From Membranipora membranacea (Eukaryota > Bryozoa > Gymnolaemata > Cheilostomatida > Membraniporidae), in NCBI GenBank assembly GCA_914767715.1, contig OU612072.1, positions 4,276,001 through 4,340,000 on the forward strand: DNA of 64,000 bases, written 5' to 3'. Position 1 is the first letter of the stretch. Every line of letters begins with the position of its first letter. Both the position numbers and the translations under genes were made by a program. The notes beneath the pieces were generated by a model that did not search any database, was not told the DNA's origin, and worked only from the letters and a program-made list of their open reading frames with translations. This document shows, piece by piece, positions 36,701 to 50,600 of this stretch.

Positions 36701-36862
36701 CTACAACGGCAAAAGACTGCCCCATCACGCATTAAGATGCCCCAAAACTGCTCTACAACGTCAAAAGACTGCCCCGCTACGTAATTAGACACCCAAAGAC
36801 TGAGCTTCAACGCTTCAAAACTGCCTCACAATGTCTCGAGATTGCCCCACAACATTGATAGC
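36701..36862 (+). repeat. degenerate tandem repeat, 52-base period (26-base half unit)
   Basis: CTACAACGGCAAAAGACTGC starts at 36,701, a close copy at 36,753 and a diverged copy (CTTCAACGCTTCAAAACTGC) at 36,805, exactly 52 bases apart. Between them, weaker GCCCCAAAACTGC or GCCCCACAAC copies mark a 26-base half period. Confidence 0.7.
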
Positions 36863-37374
36863 GCCTGGTCAAGGTGTCCTTTCAGAACAATTCAGAAAAA
36901 TTGTTATATTATATTTCCATCAGATGACCAGTGGTCATGCACAAAATCCACCAGGGCATAGGGCACATACAGCATTGCTTTGAAGACCTGGAATGATGTG
37001 AGACCTTGCTTGGGGGTCGATTATGGACATTGACAGAGTAAACATGCTTGTTACCCCAGATGCCTATGTTTGACACCCCCTTAGCACATTTTTCATCATT
37101 TTATTATGCATTACCTCACATTTATTAAGGGTTGGCAAAGCCAAGTCCAGGAAAGTACCAAATATATCTGTGCAGTATATGGCATTGGCTCTCTCAATCT
37201 ACCCAACCATTAAGTTGAAAAATACACACATAAAACCGAATCATAATCATTCATGTTAACCTGCACGTGTTCAGGTTCCAAACTCTCCAGCTGTGACTTG
37301 AAGGAACCTAGTTAGTCATTGTTCATCAATTGGCCCGGGTCAAGACCATAAATTAATTTGAACAGCTATGCAAG
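36863..37374. other. no supported gene
   Basis: Sequence between the tandem repeat and the LINE 3' end. No feature recognised. Confidence 0.4.
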
Positions 37375-39645
37375 GACTAGGGAATCAACAGTGAGCAGGT
37401 TGGTACATTCCACTCCTTAACGGTTCGAATGAAGAAGGGTCTATGGCAGTGATCAGTGCTGGTATGAGTCGCTAGATACTGTAGAGAGTGAGGTCTAGTT
37501 GAGGTATGCTGTGCTCTAGATATGTACTTACTAAGCACTTCATTGTTGCCATGGTGGTACTGCCTAAACTCTTTTAGCCCGGGGTCACACCTGCGTTGAG
37601 AGAGTTTTGAAAGTTTGCACAGCTTCAAGTCTGTTGGCCAGACTATCACTCACAGAGTCCTATGCTGCCGAAGCGTACTCCAGAACTGGTCTTACTAGCT
37701 GGCGGTACGCAGTCTCTTTCACACCTTGCTGTTAACTTTGGCGATGGTGTTGCTTATGTGAGTTTGCCATGTTAACTTGCTATCAAAAGTAACTCCTAGA
37801 TATTAGTTTCCATTTTGAGCTCTTGGTATTTCTTTGTGATGTAGTGAGTGACAGTGGCTCTGAGTGAGGCTGACGTTTCCTAGAGAAGGTCATGTGTTGA
37901 TATTTTTTTTTGGAGAAATTCAATGTCAAATCATTTTTCACAGTTTGAGAGAGCTTCCGGATCTTCTTGAAGGTCTTGGTGGTTCTGTGTTGTATTGTAT
38001 ACAATTGTGTCATCTGCAAATAGGCACACTGTGGATTTGGTGTTTTCAGGTAAGTAGTTAAAACAGAGTAGGTCCTATGACAGATCTTCATTCCATACTG
38101 TGCTAGCTTTAGCAGGAGCTTTCAATCACTGATTTTGTCAATGGCTTTCGAAAAGTCTAGCACACAGACTTCTGTCTCTCTGCCCTTGTCTATTTCATAC
38201 GCTATGTCTGCTACCATCTCTTTCACAGCCATGGTTTAACATATACCCATGTTTGGTTGCTGAAGAAGATTTTATGTTCTTCAGCAAAACTAACATAACG
38301 TCAGGCAGGTGAGACCAACTGGACTGGGACAAGGAGGCCAGTGGTTGGGCAAGTGTGTCTGCCATTTCTTTGAGAGCTCTCGGACTAATACCATCTAGTC
38401 CGGGTGCCTTTTTGACTTTCAGGGATGTCTGTTGTTTATGTACTCCCTTAGGGGTCAATAATGATATCAGGCATCTTAGATGCGAGTGTGAGTTGTTGGT
38501 ATGGGATGGGGTCTGAAGGCTCTGAGAATACTGAGGCGAATTGATTGTTCAGTATTTTTGGCTTGTCTTTTGCTGATGTAAAGACTTGTATGCCCTATAA
38601 TTGACAAACCATTGAAACAGCTCCTGATCGGCGGTGTTTCACATATGTCCAGAACCATTTAGACAATTCTTCTTGACTCTTATCAACTTCTGTGAACAGT
38701 ATGTTGACATAATCTGCATGTTGTTTCCTCAAGATTTTTTGAACAGCATGCCTGTATGTATTATACTTTCGCTCTAAAAGAAGCCTACCAAGTCTTTTAC
38801 GCTTCTAATACAATTTGTTCTGCTCCCTGATCAGCTGGAGATGCTTATTGATCCAGGGAGGCGAGTCTCTTTTCCGTAACTGCTTCTTGGGCACATAGTG
38901 ATCTCTATGGCCTCAAGAATAGCTTCGATTTGATTTCAATCCATTGTTCATTGGGTGAATAAAATACATCTCATCTAATCGCTCCAGCCTTGTTCGGAGT
39001 TCTTTGGACATACCTGCCCAATCAGCTTTCTCAAACAGCCAAATCTTCAGCTGTACCTGCTTTCTACATTTAGGCTCCAGGTAGACAATAGAATGGTTGC
39101 TTATTCCTGCTAGTATTTTCAGTCTATACACCTGATCAGGGAGATTTGTAGCAATAAGATCGAGGATGTTGTTCTGTCTGGTGGGCTCGAGAGCCGACTG
39201 TAGTCGTTGAGTAAGTCTCCAAATCCGGTGTGTGTGTATGTTGAGTCAGATCTCAGTGACTTAATTGACCAATCAAAGCCAGGAAAGTCGAAGTCCCCAG
39301 CGATGATGAAGCAGCGAGGTCGTTTTGCTGTGACTTGGCACAGTGTTTTTCTTAATTTTAAGCTGAACACCTTAGCAGCAACATTCGGTCCGTAACATGC
39401 TGCTATCTATAAATGTCTTTGTGTCCAACACATTTAACCTTGACCCACAGTATCTCAGCTTGGTCTTGATATCCACTTCGCTACACAAAGTGTCTGAGGT
39501 CATAGCGATCATGATACTGCCGCCATTTCTGCCTGTGTTTCAGTCACAGCGAAATATTGTACAGGGCTAGGCATCACTTTCAAGCTCTGAACATCCTATG
39601 CTGCTATCAAGCCAGGTCTCAGTGGCTACTACAACAATGTGACAT
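37375..39645 (-). mobile_element. decayed non-LTR retrotransposon (LINE), APE endonuclease + RT
   Basis: Domains run in order on the minus strand with many stops and frameshifts. The endonuclease starts with ATETWLDSSI (about 39,635), then GGSIMIAMTSD and RCFIIAGDFDFPGFDW (about 39,290). RT entry is KKAPGLDGISPRALKEMAD (about 38,400). The catalytic FADD appears as CLFADDTI (about 38,015). The thumb is VKETAYRQLVRPVLEYAS (about 37,700), and the C-terminal FFIRTVKEWNVP lies near 37,420. This is the layout of CR1/L2/jockey-like elements. About 2.3 kb remains; it looks inactive and 5'-truncated. It sits between the divergent GPATCH4-like and GANAB genes. Confidence 0.85.
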
Positions 39646-39837
39646 GTCTGGTTTGGCTGTAGTTATTCCAGATAACAAACAATTAATCATCTTGGAATAT
39701 TCATCACCATCAATGAATACTGAGTTTAGGCCCACATTACATCATAATTCAACATTGCTGCTACCATCATCTACCTCCTTGCTGCTACATTCAATTTGTC
39801 TTGTCTTTGTATAACAATAATAATAACATAATTTATA

Positions 39838-39871
39838 TTATATATATTATTAAGTTATATATATATATCAA
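39838..39871 (+). repeat. (TA)n-rich tract
   Basis: Repeated TATATA between the LINE and the TIR element. Confidence 0.8.
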
Positions 39872-39903
39872 CTGTTGTGCATATAACTATTAGTCTTACA
39901 TCC

Positions 39904-40226
39904 ATTACAAAATAAAGTACACCTATGCTGTAGTATGTTGGATAGGCCCTGGGGGCCGATGTCAGGGAGACATGCCCCAATGCACCTATGAGAGTTGTGT
40001 AACAAAAGGCCTTTTGTTTGGTGAACAAAGGAGTACAATGGCAGGCAAAGTGAGCTTGTCTGAATGCATGTTGGATTCATGTGATTGCATGCTGGGGCGT
40101 GTGTATGCTAGGCTCAGCTCTCTACTTTTGCTACACTCATTTGTGGGTATACACAATCCACCCGCTGCTACGATATGTAGGAACCACTGGTAAAGGGTAT
40201 TTCACAACTGTACTTTATTTTGTAAT
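39904..40226. mobile_element. 323-bp element with perfect 18-bp terminal inverted repeats
   Basis: ATTACAAAATAAAGTACA (39,904-39,921) is matched exactly in inverse by TGTACTTTATTTTGTAAT (40,209-40,226). The interior has no transposase motif. It is most simply a MITE or internally deleted DNA transposon. No clear target duplication is visible. Confidence 0.65.
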
Positions 40227-40344
40227 GTCAACTACGACATCACGCTAGACCGCCTAGGGGGGCGTGCCTCCGTTTTTTGGACATAACTACATAAGGTTTG
40301 GACACATTATTGTTGTTGTTCCAGAAAACCATCCCATGGGTCAT

Positions 40345-40455
40345 ACCATACTGACTATATTGTCATACTATACTGACTATATATACTATACTATACTGAC
40401 TATACTGACTAATATAGTCATACTCACTGACTATATTGGTCATACTCATACTGAA
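40345..40455 (+). repeat. irregular tandem repeat of ATACTGACTAT
   Basis: About eight TACTGACTAT-type units with variable spacers. Confidence 0.8.
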
Positions 40456-41676
40456 TTATAGTGCTGCTCTTGCCTGTCCGTAGTCAATATAGCATATTAT
40501 ACTTCAGACAATGTATACTATATGAGTAGACACATGCCATATAGGTCTCGATCATTGGGATATGGTGGTATTGGGAGCTGGGACCAGTTAATGGTTAGGA
40601 ACAACTGCAACTGACAAAAATCAACAATATTAAAAACTCACATGTGCACAAATGAGCTTAGCATGGCTCACTAGTTTAGCCTCAAATAGATGACGATTTC
40701 TAGAAAATTGCTGAATCACTTGTTTTGGATTGAGGTTACATTTAGAGGTGGAAAGAAAGAAAAAAAAACATCCAAGTAAATAGCTGGTAAGTACACTTTC
40801 TTTTGCTTGCATCTGTCAACTGACATTCTTTTGTTGCAGCTACAAGCTCAACACCATGCTCCAAAATTATTTGTCCAGTTTTTGATGTGTGTAGTGTAGG
40901 CTGTCATCTTCCTACACAAGCTAACTATATTGATTGATTGAGTGGGAAAAAAAATTAGAAATTGCTTTTAGTTTGACAGTCGAGTCGTGAGTCGAGTCAC
41001 AATTCAATTGAAAAAGTCATCATTGCTATTGTTATTAGGCCTTATCTATTACCAAGGAGTTCTAACTCCTTGCTATTACTAACTATCTCTTTGATTAGCA
41101 AAACAAATTCTCTGGAAAACACTTCAATTTCTTCATACAATTTGACTCCGCGCTTTTCTGGCAGTAAGTTACTGCTGATCAACAGAATAGCAGGCAAATA
41201 ATTGAAATATCAGTCAGTGACTGCAGAGTGCAGTTGGACTTTGAGTCAACAGAACACAGACAGTTGAGTTACAGTAATAGTGATTGTCTGGGACTGTCAC
41301 TCTCTTCTTCCTGATCAAGTCTATGAGTGAAAGTTTGCCGTTAAGCAACCAACCATGTGTATATTATCAAAAGAGACTAACACACACTTTTGCACCTGAA
41401 CTCACCTGAGCTTACATTATCCGGGTAATCAATCGATGGTGAAATGGGGAATGGCAAAGAGTAGTCCCTCATGGTTTTGGTATCTGGAACTATTTGGCAC
41501 TGCGTTATCGTGCCCAATCAGTGATGATACACAATAAAAACAATCTCTCGCTATTAGGACTCACTTCCTCAAGAATAAAAATGTAACCATGTTGTTGTAT
41601 TATTTTTGCTGCATGATCCCATTTGTATTCTGGTAGGTGCTGAAAGGGTTCAAGCACAGAGGTGTCCAGGAGAATT
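40456..41676. other. 5' flank of GANAB
   Basis: Contains whatever promoter and 5' UTR serve GANAB. No TATA box or other clear element was recognised in a convincing position. Confidence 0.4.
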
Positions 41677-44600
41677 ATGACCTTGATACAAAGGATACTC
41701 ACAGGTTTATTATTGCTCAGCTCAACTCAGGCTGTAGATCGAAACAACTTTAAAACCTGTGCTGAAAGTGGATTCTGCAAGTAAGTATGTCTATCATCAG
41801 ATGTAACTGGGATTATGTTAGAACTTAATTTGATTGATAATCAGTAGGCCCATGTAAAATCCAATATGCCGTTATCAATGCCTTTCTTATGAGGTCAAAT
41901 GTATTTTTATTGATGATATTTACTCTGACAAGGACTTATGTTTATGTATTATAGACGACAGAGAGCCTATAACCCTGAGTCGACACCATATCAGTATGTA
42001 TCTAACAGTCTCACCGTCACATCCAGTCACGCAGAGTTCTTTATTAAAAATACACAAAATGATGTCTGTAAGTATAGTTTGCTTTCATGGTTATCTGTCA
42101 TAATTATTAGTGTTTGTTGATTGTAAGCCTATAAAGCTCAATTTGTTAATTATTCAGCCACAAGTTCCTGATGAAAATCCTTTTTTTAATTTGAATTTGA
42201 AATATATGGGAAAAGTTATCGAATGCACGCAACATTGGGCACACAAAACAGCATGACAAGCCCAAAAAAGTTCTGTACTTTTTCTGGCATCATATTCAAT
42301 GAGGCTTGAAGCTGACTGCTGACTGGTCTTTAGGTATGTCGCAGATGCTCAGAAGATATAAAGTAGTAAATAGAGAATGTGGCCTGTTTTAGTTCAAGAC
42401 CTCTAAAGATGCTTTCGCACCTTCGTGTCTGCCAGGTTAATTGAGAGCCAACAAACTTTGGTTAAACTACCTGGATACAGACAATCCAATACAGACATAT
42501 CAAATATCTGGCTTACTTAATTATCTTTTCCTGCAGTGTTTGTGATAAGACTGACAGGGTACACTAATGGTATAGTCCGAGTTTATATGAATGAGAAGGA
42601 GCCGCTCAGGCCTCGATATGAAGTACCACCCGGTGATGTAGTCTTAGAAAACACGCTACACACGAAAAAGTAAGTCACTGTAATCTGGACCTTCTGAGGA
42701 CAGCATGATCTAGTACATTTTATGAAGCATGTCTAGGAAACATGATTAGTTAGTGACGTTGGTATTTGAATGTGTTCACCCTTGTTCAATAGGTGCTGTT
42801 ATTTTGGTTTAATAATGCATTATGAGGGTACCCTACAAGAGCAGTTAAACTGCAATTTGCTCACAAATTTGGTTTACTGCTGCAAAATTTGCTTTATTTT
42901 CATGAAAAATAATATTTGTTTATATTCTTGATTATGTGTGACGACTTGATGTACTTTTAGATTTGACACACTATCGAAGGATAGCTCAGGGTTCACCCTG
43001 GGACTCCCTGGTACAGCCACAAGAGCACGCCTTACTAAACCTTTCCTTCTAGAGGTATTATCTGCAGAAACACCACTGCTGCAGATTAACTCTCGAGGTC
43101 TACTCAAGTTTGAACACATCCGAATCAAACCGTGAGTATAGCTGCTGATTTTAAACATCAGCCATTCAGCCAAACCTTATATTTCCAAACTAATGCAAGC
43201 GCTATACCATGATATGACATCATTTACTTTGTTGACCGACTTCAAATGACGGTTCAGCAACTAGAAGACCACACCCAGACCTGTTTGACATCGTTTTTCA
43301 AATTGAAACACTTCCAGAATCATTCCTGTCATCAGAGTCTTGTTGTAGTGTTGAAACCCGTTTAAGTCTTTAGTGATTAGGCCGTTTTATAAGTAGAGCA
43401 TGTGTTGTTTTAGAAAATCCACATAAGTTCGTACTTAGTTTGTGTAGCCCTTTGTACGATTGTTAGCATGTCCCAGTGTTAATAATTTATCATCTTGTCA
43501 CCACCGATAGAAGCAGCCACGTTCGTCTGTATTATTTTAGTTAAATGTTCTTGGGTGCTGATCGGGGTTTCCATACTGTAGTTTTATTGCCTATTACCAC
43601 TATTGCCTACTTTAAGCCCTGCCCTCACAGATCTCCTACAAAGATCTGGTCCCATATTTTGTATTCTAGATTGAGTGTTAAAACTTTGGTCTAGCAGGCA
43701 CGGCTCATGATGGAATGCCACTATTAGCTACCCGTTTTAGTTTGAGCTCTTTGAATGGTTATATTCAAATTTATCATATTGTTATATTTGATTGCTAATT
43801 GTTTTCCCTGCTAAATGAATGCTCTGGCACCTGGTCATCTTCTTGCATCTGGGTATCGATTGTGTTAAACTCTTGCCCATGTGGCATCATGTCTGCTGAT
43901 TAGCCCGACCCCCCCCCCCTCTTTCCCTAGGGCTCCAGTGAATGCTCCTGGTGGATGTTACTGTTACGCCTCGATGTTGTTGAGTTATGTTGCCTGCTTG
44001 TTGGGTTTTGTTGTATCAGAAGATTTCTGTCGCCTATTTTGGTGCACATTTACCGGTTAAATCTTATATCTTATATTGTAACTTTTGGTTTAAGTGATAT
44101 CCGATATTGCGTCTTGTTGAGTATTCAGACCCTAGACTGTGTTTCTTGTTGCTCGCAGCCTCAGATTGATGATGATTTATGCGCATGATTTAGTGATTGC
44201 ATGATTGAGCACAGAATTGGTGGTGTCGGTAGATTAATCATTTCAAGGTTATATTTGCAATCGACCATAGAGTTGACTGTTAGCTTGTGATTGCTCGGAG
44301 GGTGTTGTGAGGTGTATCTAATACAGGGGCGTATTGTCTTGTAGGGGTATAATCTCCTCAACTGTAGAGGCCACTGCTGGGCTGGCTAGTCGAGTTTACA
44401 ATTGGGTTACTTCCCCTTTCAGAGCCGAGCCTGAACCTAAGGCTGAGGACCAGGAGGATAATGAAGACACAGATGCTGGGGCAGAGGAGGGAAGCGAGGA
44501 ACCACCCGCACCTGAAGATGCTGAAGAGAGTAAACCAGAGGAGGCTAAACCTGAAGCTGAGGAAGTAAGTTATCCCTCACATTTACTTTTGTATGTTGAA

Positions 44601-47600
44601 CTCAAGAGCTATGTTGCGCGAAGGTACTACAAATCTCATTATAAGAGGGCAAGGGGCATAACTCTGTCACCTAGGATGTGTCAGGTGGCTGTTTAACAGT
44701 GTCACGCCCAAACATTTACAGGCAAATCAATTTGGTTCTTTTCACGTTTGTGACTCTGACTTACTGAGTTATACTTCCTGAGTGCCTGACAGAGCAATAA
44801 GGTTATATTAGTCAAAGTATATTGAGTTGGTGAAATGCAGAATCGTCATGACGTCAAAAACAATGAGTCCGTTCAATGGAATTATTGTTTTTTACTGACC
44901 TTGATTTATATATCACAGGAGGAGCATGCTCAATGGGAGGAGAAATACAAGTCTCATCATGATGCCAAACCTAACGGTACGTCTCCAGCACACTGGCTCT
45001 CAGTTTAAACTTCCATGTATCTTATTGAGTTAATTCAAGTTCTTAAAACTAAGTCAAGGGTGGTTGATCACACCAATTTCCCTTAGATCTAAGTCTAATG
45101 TAACAGCTCATGTTGTATCTATCAGATGTACACATGCTAAGTGTATATCACAGGATGAGTGTGCGTCTCCTGTACAGGATAGTTTTGTGTAAATGTTTGA
45201 GGGGTGCAAGTGATGATAACACTGCGTGTCATATGACTGTGATTTAGTCACTGTATGAGAATTCTATCCACTGTCTGATGCACCCTCTCAAATTTTATTG
45301 ATGTCTTCTATGAAACAAATGTAGCCTATGACAATAACCACGGGAACAAGATCTAATATTTCTAAATTTCATTTATTTATTTATTTATATATTTAGTTCA
45401 TTAACTTGTATGCGCGTAAGTAATATGTTATGAATAACAGCTTTGGGAATAGACATGTTCACCATTTAACAATTTCATAACTTGCTCAGTTTCTTGTTAC
45501 AGGTGCTACTTCTATTGGAGTAGATATGACGTTTGTAGGAGTAGAGCATATATACGGAATACCTGAACATGCTGACTCTCTCGCACTCAAGTCTACTGTG
45601 TAAGGATATACTGCTAGCAGTGATGGGACTACGGGCCTCCCTGCACAATAGCAACAGTGTTATAAAGGAAACCAAATGACCTTCCTATATGTTGACTCTG
45701 GCAGCTAACTCAAGTTTAGGGCCCCAAGCACATTTAGCATTGATTCTGATACCACAGTGTCAAGGTATTCTACATACACTAATAATTGCGTATGAGCAAA
45801 GTGCCAGAATTAATCTGCTATCACTTTGAAACGTTGTGCAATATGTGCCCTAAAATCACACAAGTCAGTTGAAAAGGTTGGGTTGATAATAATAAAATAT
45901 ATCCATCACACAGTTTGTGTAAAAGAACTGATAAGAAGATGTTTGGTGAATTTAAAAGTCAGCATTTGTTTTGCATTTCAGTGGTAAAGACCCGTACAGA
46001 CTGTATAATCTGGATGTATTTGAGTATGAGATTGAGAATGGCATGGCTCTCTACGGATCTGTACCTGTTATGTTAGCTCATAGTACAGCTAGGACTATCG
46101 GTATGTCATAATAAAATAAGTACCTACATGAAACGTTTACTAATTTGGAGTTGTCCCCTTTAATTAGTAAGTTCAGAGAGAGGATAATTCCTCACAGTGA
46201 TTGTTTTTAAATGTAGCTTTATATTATAAGAGGAAAAGGGACATTTTGCTCCTCTGTGTATGAGAATGTTGTTTTCACTTTCCAAAGCCTATTATAGGTT
46301 GTGTGAGAAGTCTGGTGTACATGCTCAACATTTTCTATAACAGTTTTATTCATGCATAGGTCTGTAATTAACCATCGATGACATCAACATTTTGAGGCGA
46401 GTGTTTACATATAGTCATTTTATATTGTAGGTGTGTTCTGGAACAACCCAAGTGAAATGTGGATCGACATAACGTCAAGTAAAGCTGACAGATCTACACT
46501 TGGCAAAATAGTTGATTTTGTAACTCAAGATGATAAAGTCCCTCAGGTTTGTTCGCACTCTGCTCCACACATATCAATGTCTCAATCATCACAAGCTACA
46601 ATATAATGCCTCCCTTCATGCTTCTTTGTAGCTTTTGAACACTCTCAACAACATATCATAGATCCTAGACTCCCACAATAACCCCTGATAGCTGCTGTAG
46701 TTGCTTTGATGTTTCCATGATACATTGTCGTAAAACATAATATTTCAGAATGACAGATTTGTTTGTAAAAAGCAATTTCAGTTTTCTCTGTTACTCTGAG
46801 AATGACTTGTTTTAAGGTCACTGTATGAGCAATCAATCATCTGTATGACATTTCAACAAGTGGATTTAAATTTAATATCAATCCTGTTTTTCCCAGCAAT
46901 TCATATATTTATCCTCTTTTCCTCACAGATGGACACTCGCTGGGTGGCCGAGTCTGGAGTATTTGATATGTATGTCATGATGGGACCAACTCCATATGAG
47001 ATATTCAAACAGTACGCGAGTCTGACCGGTACTACATCCTTACCTCCTGTAAGTAAGACAGCTTATTAGACTTGATCACAATCGTCCTATTTGAGTCGTG
47101 AATTAACTAAGATAACTTCCTTTTTGTATATCAATGGGTAAAGCACGGGTATTTCATTTTTCATTCCCCTGTTCAATTGCATGTAAGGAAGGGCACCCGA
47201 CCACGGTTTCCCATGATATAATGGTATATTGAAATTCCCAGCATTTGTATTTATGGACAAAGATTTAGCCCCAAAAAGGCGCAGATGATAATAATCTAGA
47301 ACATACCATTGGTATGTTGGTATGACATTTGATCTTGATATTTCACTATTAGCTCAAACTATGTAGATACGGACATGTGTTTTTGTGCTAAGCTATTGAC
47401 ACCCTTTTTTTTAACTTGGTTACAGATATTTTCGATAGCCTATCACCAGAGTAGATGGAATTATAACGATGAAGCTGATGTTAAACAGATACATGATAAC
47501 TTTGATAAACACGATATACCCATAGATGTAGTGTGGCTGGATATCGAGCACACTGATGGTAAAAGGTAAGGGCAGAGATGATTGTATGGAATACTCGAGT

Positions 47601-50600
47601 GCTAGCTGTGATCTTATATATCCTCACTAGAGATTTCACCCTGCCCCTCCTCATCATCCTGAGTTGAGTTTGAGGCTTTCTCAACACACCAGAAGATTTT
47701 CTCATAGAGCTGATAGGTACGGCTCTGCTGACAGAGCCTGATATCCAGACTCCATGATGGAAGATTTGATGGCAGACTTATTCTGTCATGATCATGGTAG
47801 TCGACATTGTGTTGTGAGCTTTAATCTAAACTTTCCCTAATACTATGTACGTATTATTCTGTGATATTTTGTAGATATTTCACATGGGACGGGGGTAAGT
47901 TCCCCTCATCACTTGATATGGTAGCTAACCTGACAGCTAAGGGCAGGAAGTTGGTGACTATAGTGGACCCCCATATCAAGAGAGACGATAACTATCACAT
48001 ATATAAGGAGATCAGAGATAAGGATCTATTTGTGAAGAGAAGCGGCAGTGAATTCGATGGATGGTGCTGGCCTGGTTAGTATTAGTATACACATGGACTT
48101 ATTATAGTGTAGTAACTATTAGTTAGAGATAAGTCAATCTGGTTTGTGTTGACATAGGATAAGCAGGCACCAGCTAGCACCAGCTAACACAAGCTCCATT
48201 AGGAGTAAATAAAGTAATGTAGTTAAATAAATGTGAGCTAGCCAATGATTTCACTAATTTAAGCCTAACAGGGAACATATCCTGCTGTGGAAGCAATATT
48301 CCGCAAAGGTTATGACAATAAATCTTGTTATTGGAAGGTCCATAGACTAAATGATGCTCTCTACGGATCTACCCGAAAGTTTTAGAGTTTGCCCCTAAAC
48401 CCCTGGATATTCATAATGCTTTTAGAATAGGTTATTAAAGCGGATCTCTTCTCTCATGAAGTGGGAAGACAGCTCCCAATGAAATATATACCAAATTTCA
48501 CAGAAAATCAGTAAGATTTATAACTGTACTTTATCATGAATTTATTCTGATATATTTTAGGTTCTTCATCTTACCCAGACTTTACCCGTAAGGAGATGAG
48601 GGAATGGTGGGCTTCTAAATTCAGCTACGACCAGTACAAAGGTGAGTTAATGAGCAGGTAAAACATTGGTTTAGATTTTTGGGCATTTGATATCCGATTT
48701 AATAGAAGTGATACTTACCAAGCAACAACAACTAAAATGGCCCAGTCTTCAAAAGTCTTTATATAGTTTTAAAGTTTATTTTAATCATCTATCGTTTCAT
48801 CCAATCAGTCAGTATTTGTCCCATTTTTCTTCCCTAAATTGCAGTCTGTCTTGTTTTCTTATTGTTGGTAGACAGACTCATTGTACACTGTTTATCTTTA
48901 CACCAATTCACTGTATACATTATCTGTATAAATTGTATGTATATGTTATATATATATGTATAAGTTATGTGTATACGATATATGTACATGTATACGGATT
49001 GTTTGTACACAGGTACTGATGAGAACGTGTTCACATGGAATGACATGAACGAGCCCAGTGTATTTAATGGACCTGAGATAACAATGCATAAAGATGTAGT
49101 ACACCACGGAGGCTGGGAGCATAGAGATGTACATAATCTATACGGATTCTATGTGGTATGTAACTTAACTAGCTGCCTCCCCCCCCCCCCCCTCTTTAGT
49201 TATAGTTGTTTTGTGAGAAAAGCCGTTGATTACATGATCCATGTCCATTTGGCATGTTAATGCTCAGTTTGTCTAGCTTCTGTCTAAACCTTGGCTTGTA
49301 TGTAGAGATGGAGCAACACTAAATACATGCAATCTCGGTCAGTGTTCAAGCTTAGCCTTAATCAATACCCCATTTGGAGAAATAGCTATTAAATTTGAAA
49401 TATCCCTGATATGGGAGATCCGATTTAAACGAAAAATAAACAGTATATTGTATCCAGTACAACAAAGACAGCTGGACTGTTTAGCTATCTCCAGGGTTTC
49501 TTGGGGATATGATTTATCAATAGTAAAAGAGACCGAAAAAGATCATGACTCTAAGCTCTAAACCTCGTTTTATTGTCACTCTATAAAGACCACTCCGATA
49601 CCCTTTACCTTTAACTTTTAACCATATTTATTATTATGACCATATTCTCAGCACCAGGCGACAGCTGAAGGACAGATACACAGATCTGGAGGTACACAGA
49701 GACCGTTTGTATTATCTCGAGCCTTCTATGCCGGGTCTCAGAGACACGGTGCTGTGTGGACCGGGGATAACATGGGAGAGTGGAGCCATCTTAAGTACAG
49801 TATCCCTATGATACTGTCTCAGAGCATCACTGGTATAACCTTCACAGGGGCGGATATAGGAGGCTTCTTCAGAAACCCCTCAGCTGAGCTCGTCACTCGC
49901 TGGTATCAGGTATGTGTGTACGGTAGATCATTGATCAGTGATAGCGTTAGCCAGATTGAGTCTAACCACCATTCGAGGATTAGATATTTGCTGTGAATTA
50001 CCGAAGAGGTGGAAAAACCTCTTGGTGAACAATGGCCAACTTCCTGTCCATTTGAAAGTGTTTATACTGTTTTTGTTCTGGATTGCCACATAAGTGGGGT
50101 CTATGTAGTGCTGAACCAGATCTTTCTGCCTTACACTATCTTTTCATGATAGCTAAGCAAACATAAAATACTACCGACACTACAGAGCCTTGTTGTACAG
50201 CAGCTATGTCCCTCGCTTTAGAAATTTGATTGGATCGTTGATCTAATTATTATCGGCCCTTCTGAGAAGACTACCCTGGGTCATTCGCCCCCCTCCCATC
50301 CTTCAGTTAAGACCACAAAGCTTAGCTATCTGCTCTGATACACAGTATGTATAGTAGTGTCCTAACTATGGTTTATTTTGACAGACCGCTGCGTTCACAC
50401 CATTTTTCCGAGCTCACTCACATCTGGACACAAGGAGAAGAGAGCCATGGTTATTAGCTGAGGAGAATATGAAAATTATCAGAGACGCTATCATCACAAG
50501 GTAATAACAGTGTGCTGCAGCTTTACTCAGAAAACCAAACAGCAAATTTATGATTGATTTCATGTCTTCACACAACAACAATCCTCCAAGGTCTAACGTT

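Noticed and set aside
36701-36862. CRISPR-like array
   Set aside because: Repeats are diverged tandem units without constant spacers, and the genome is eukaryotic.
48687-49134. Open frames over the TA/GT-rich part of GANAB intron 13
   Set aside because: They arise from the simple repeat and are interrupted by the real exon 14 in another frame.
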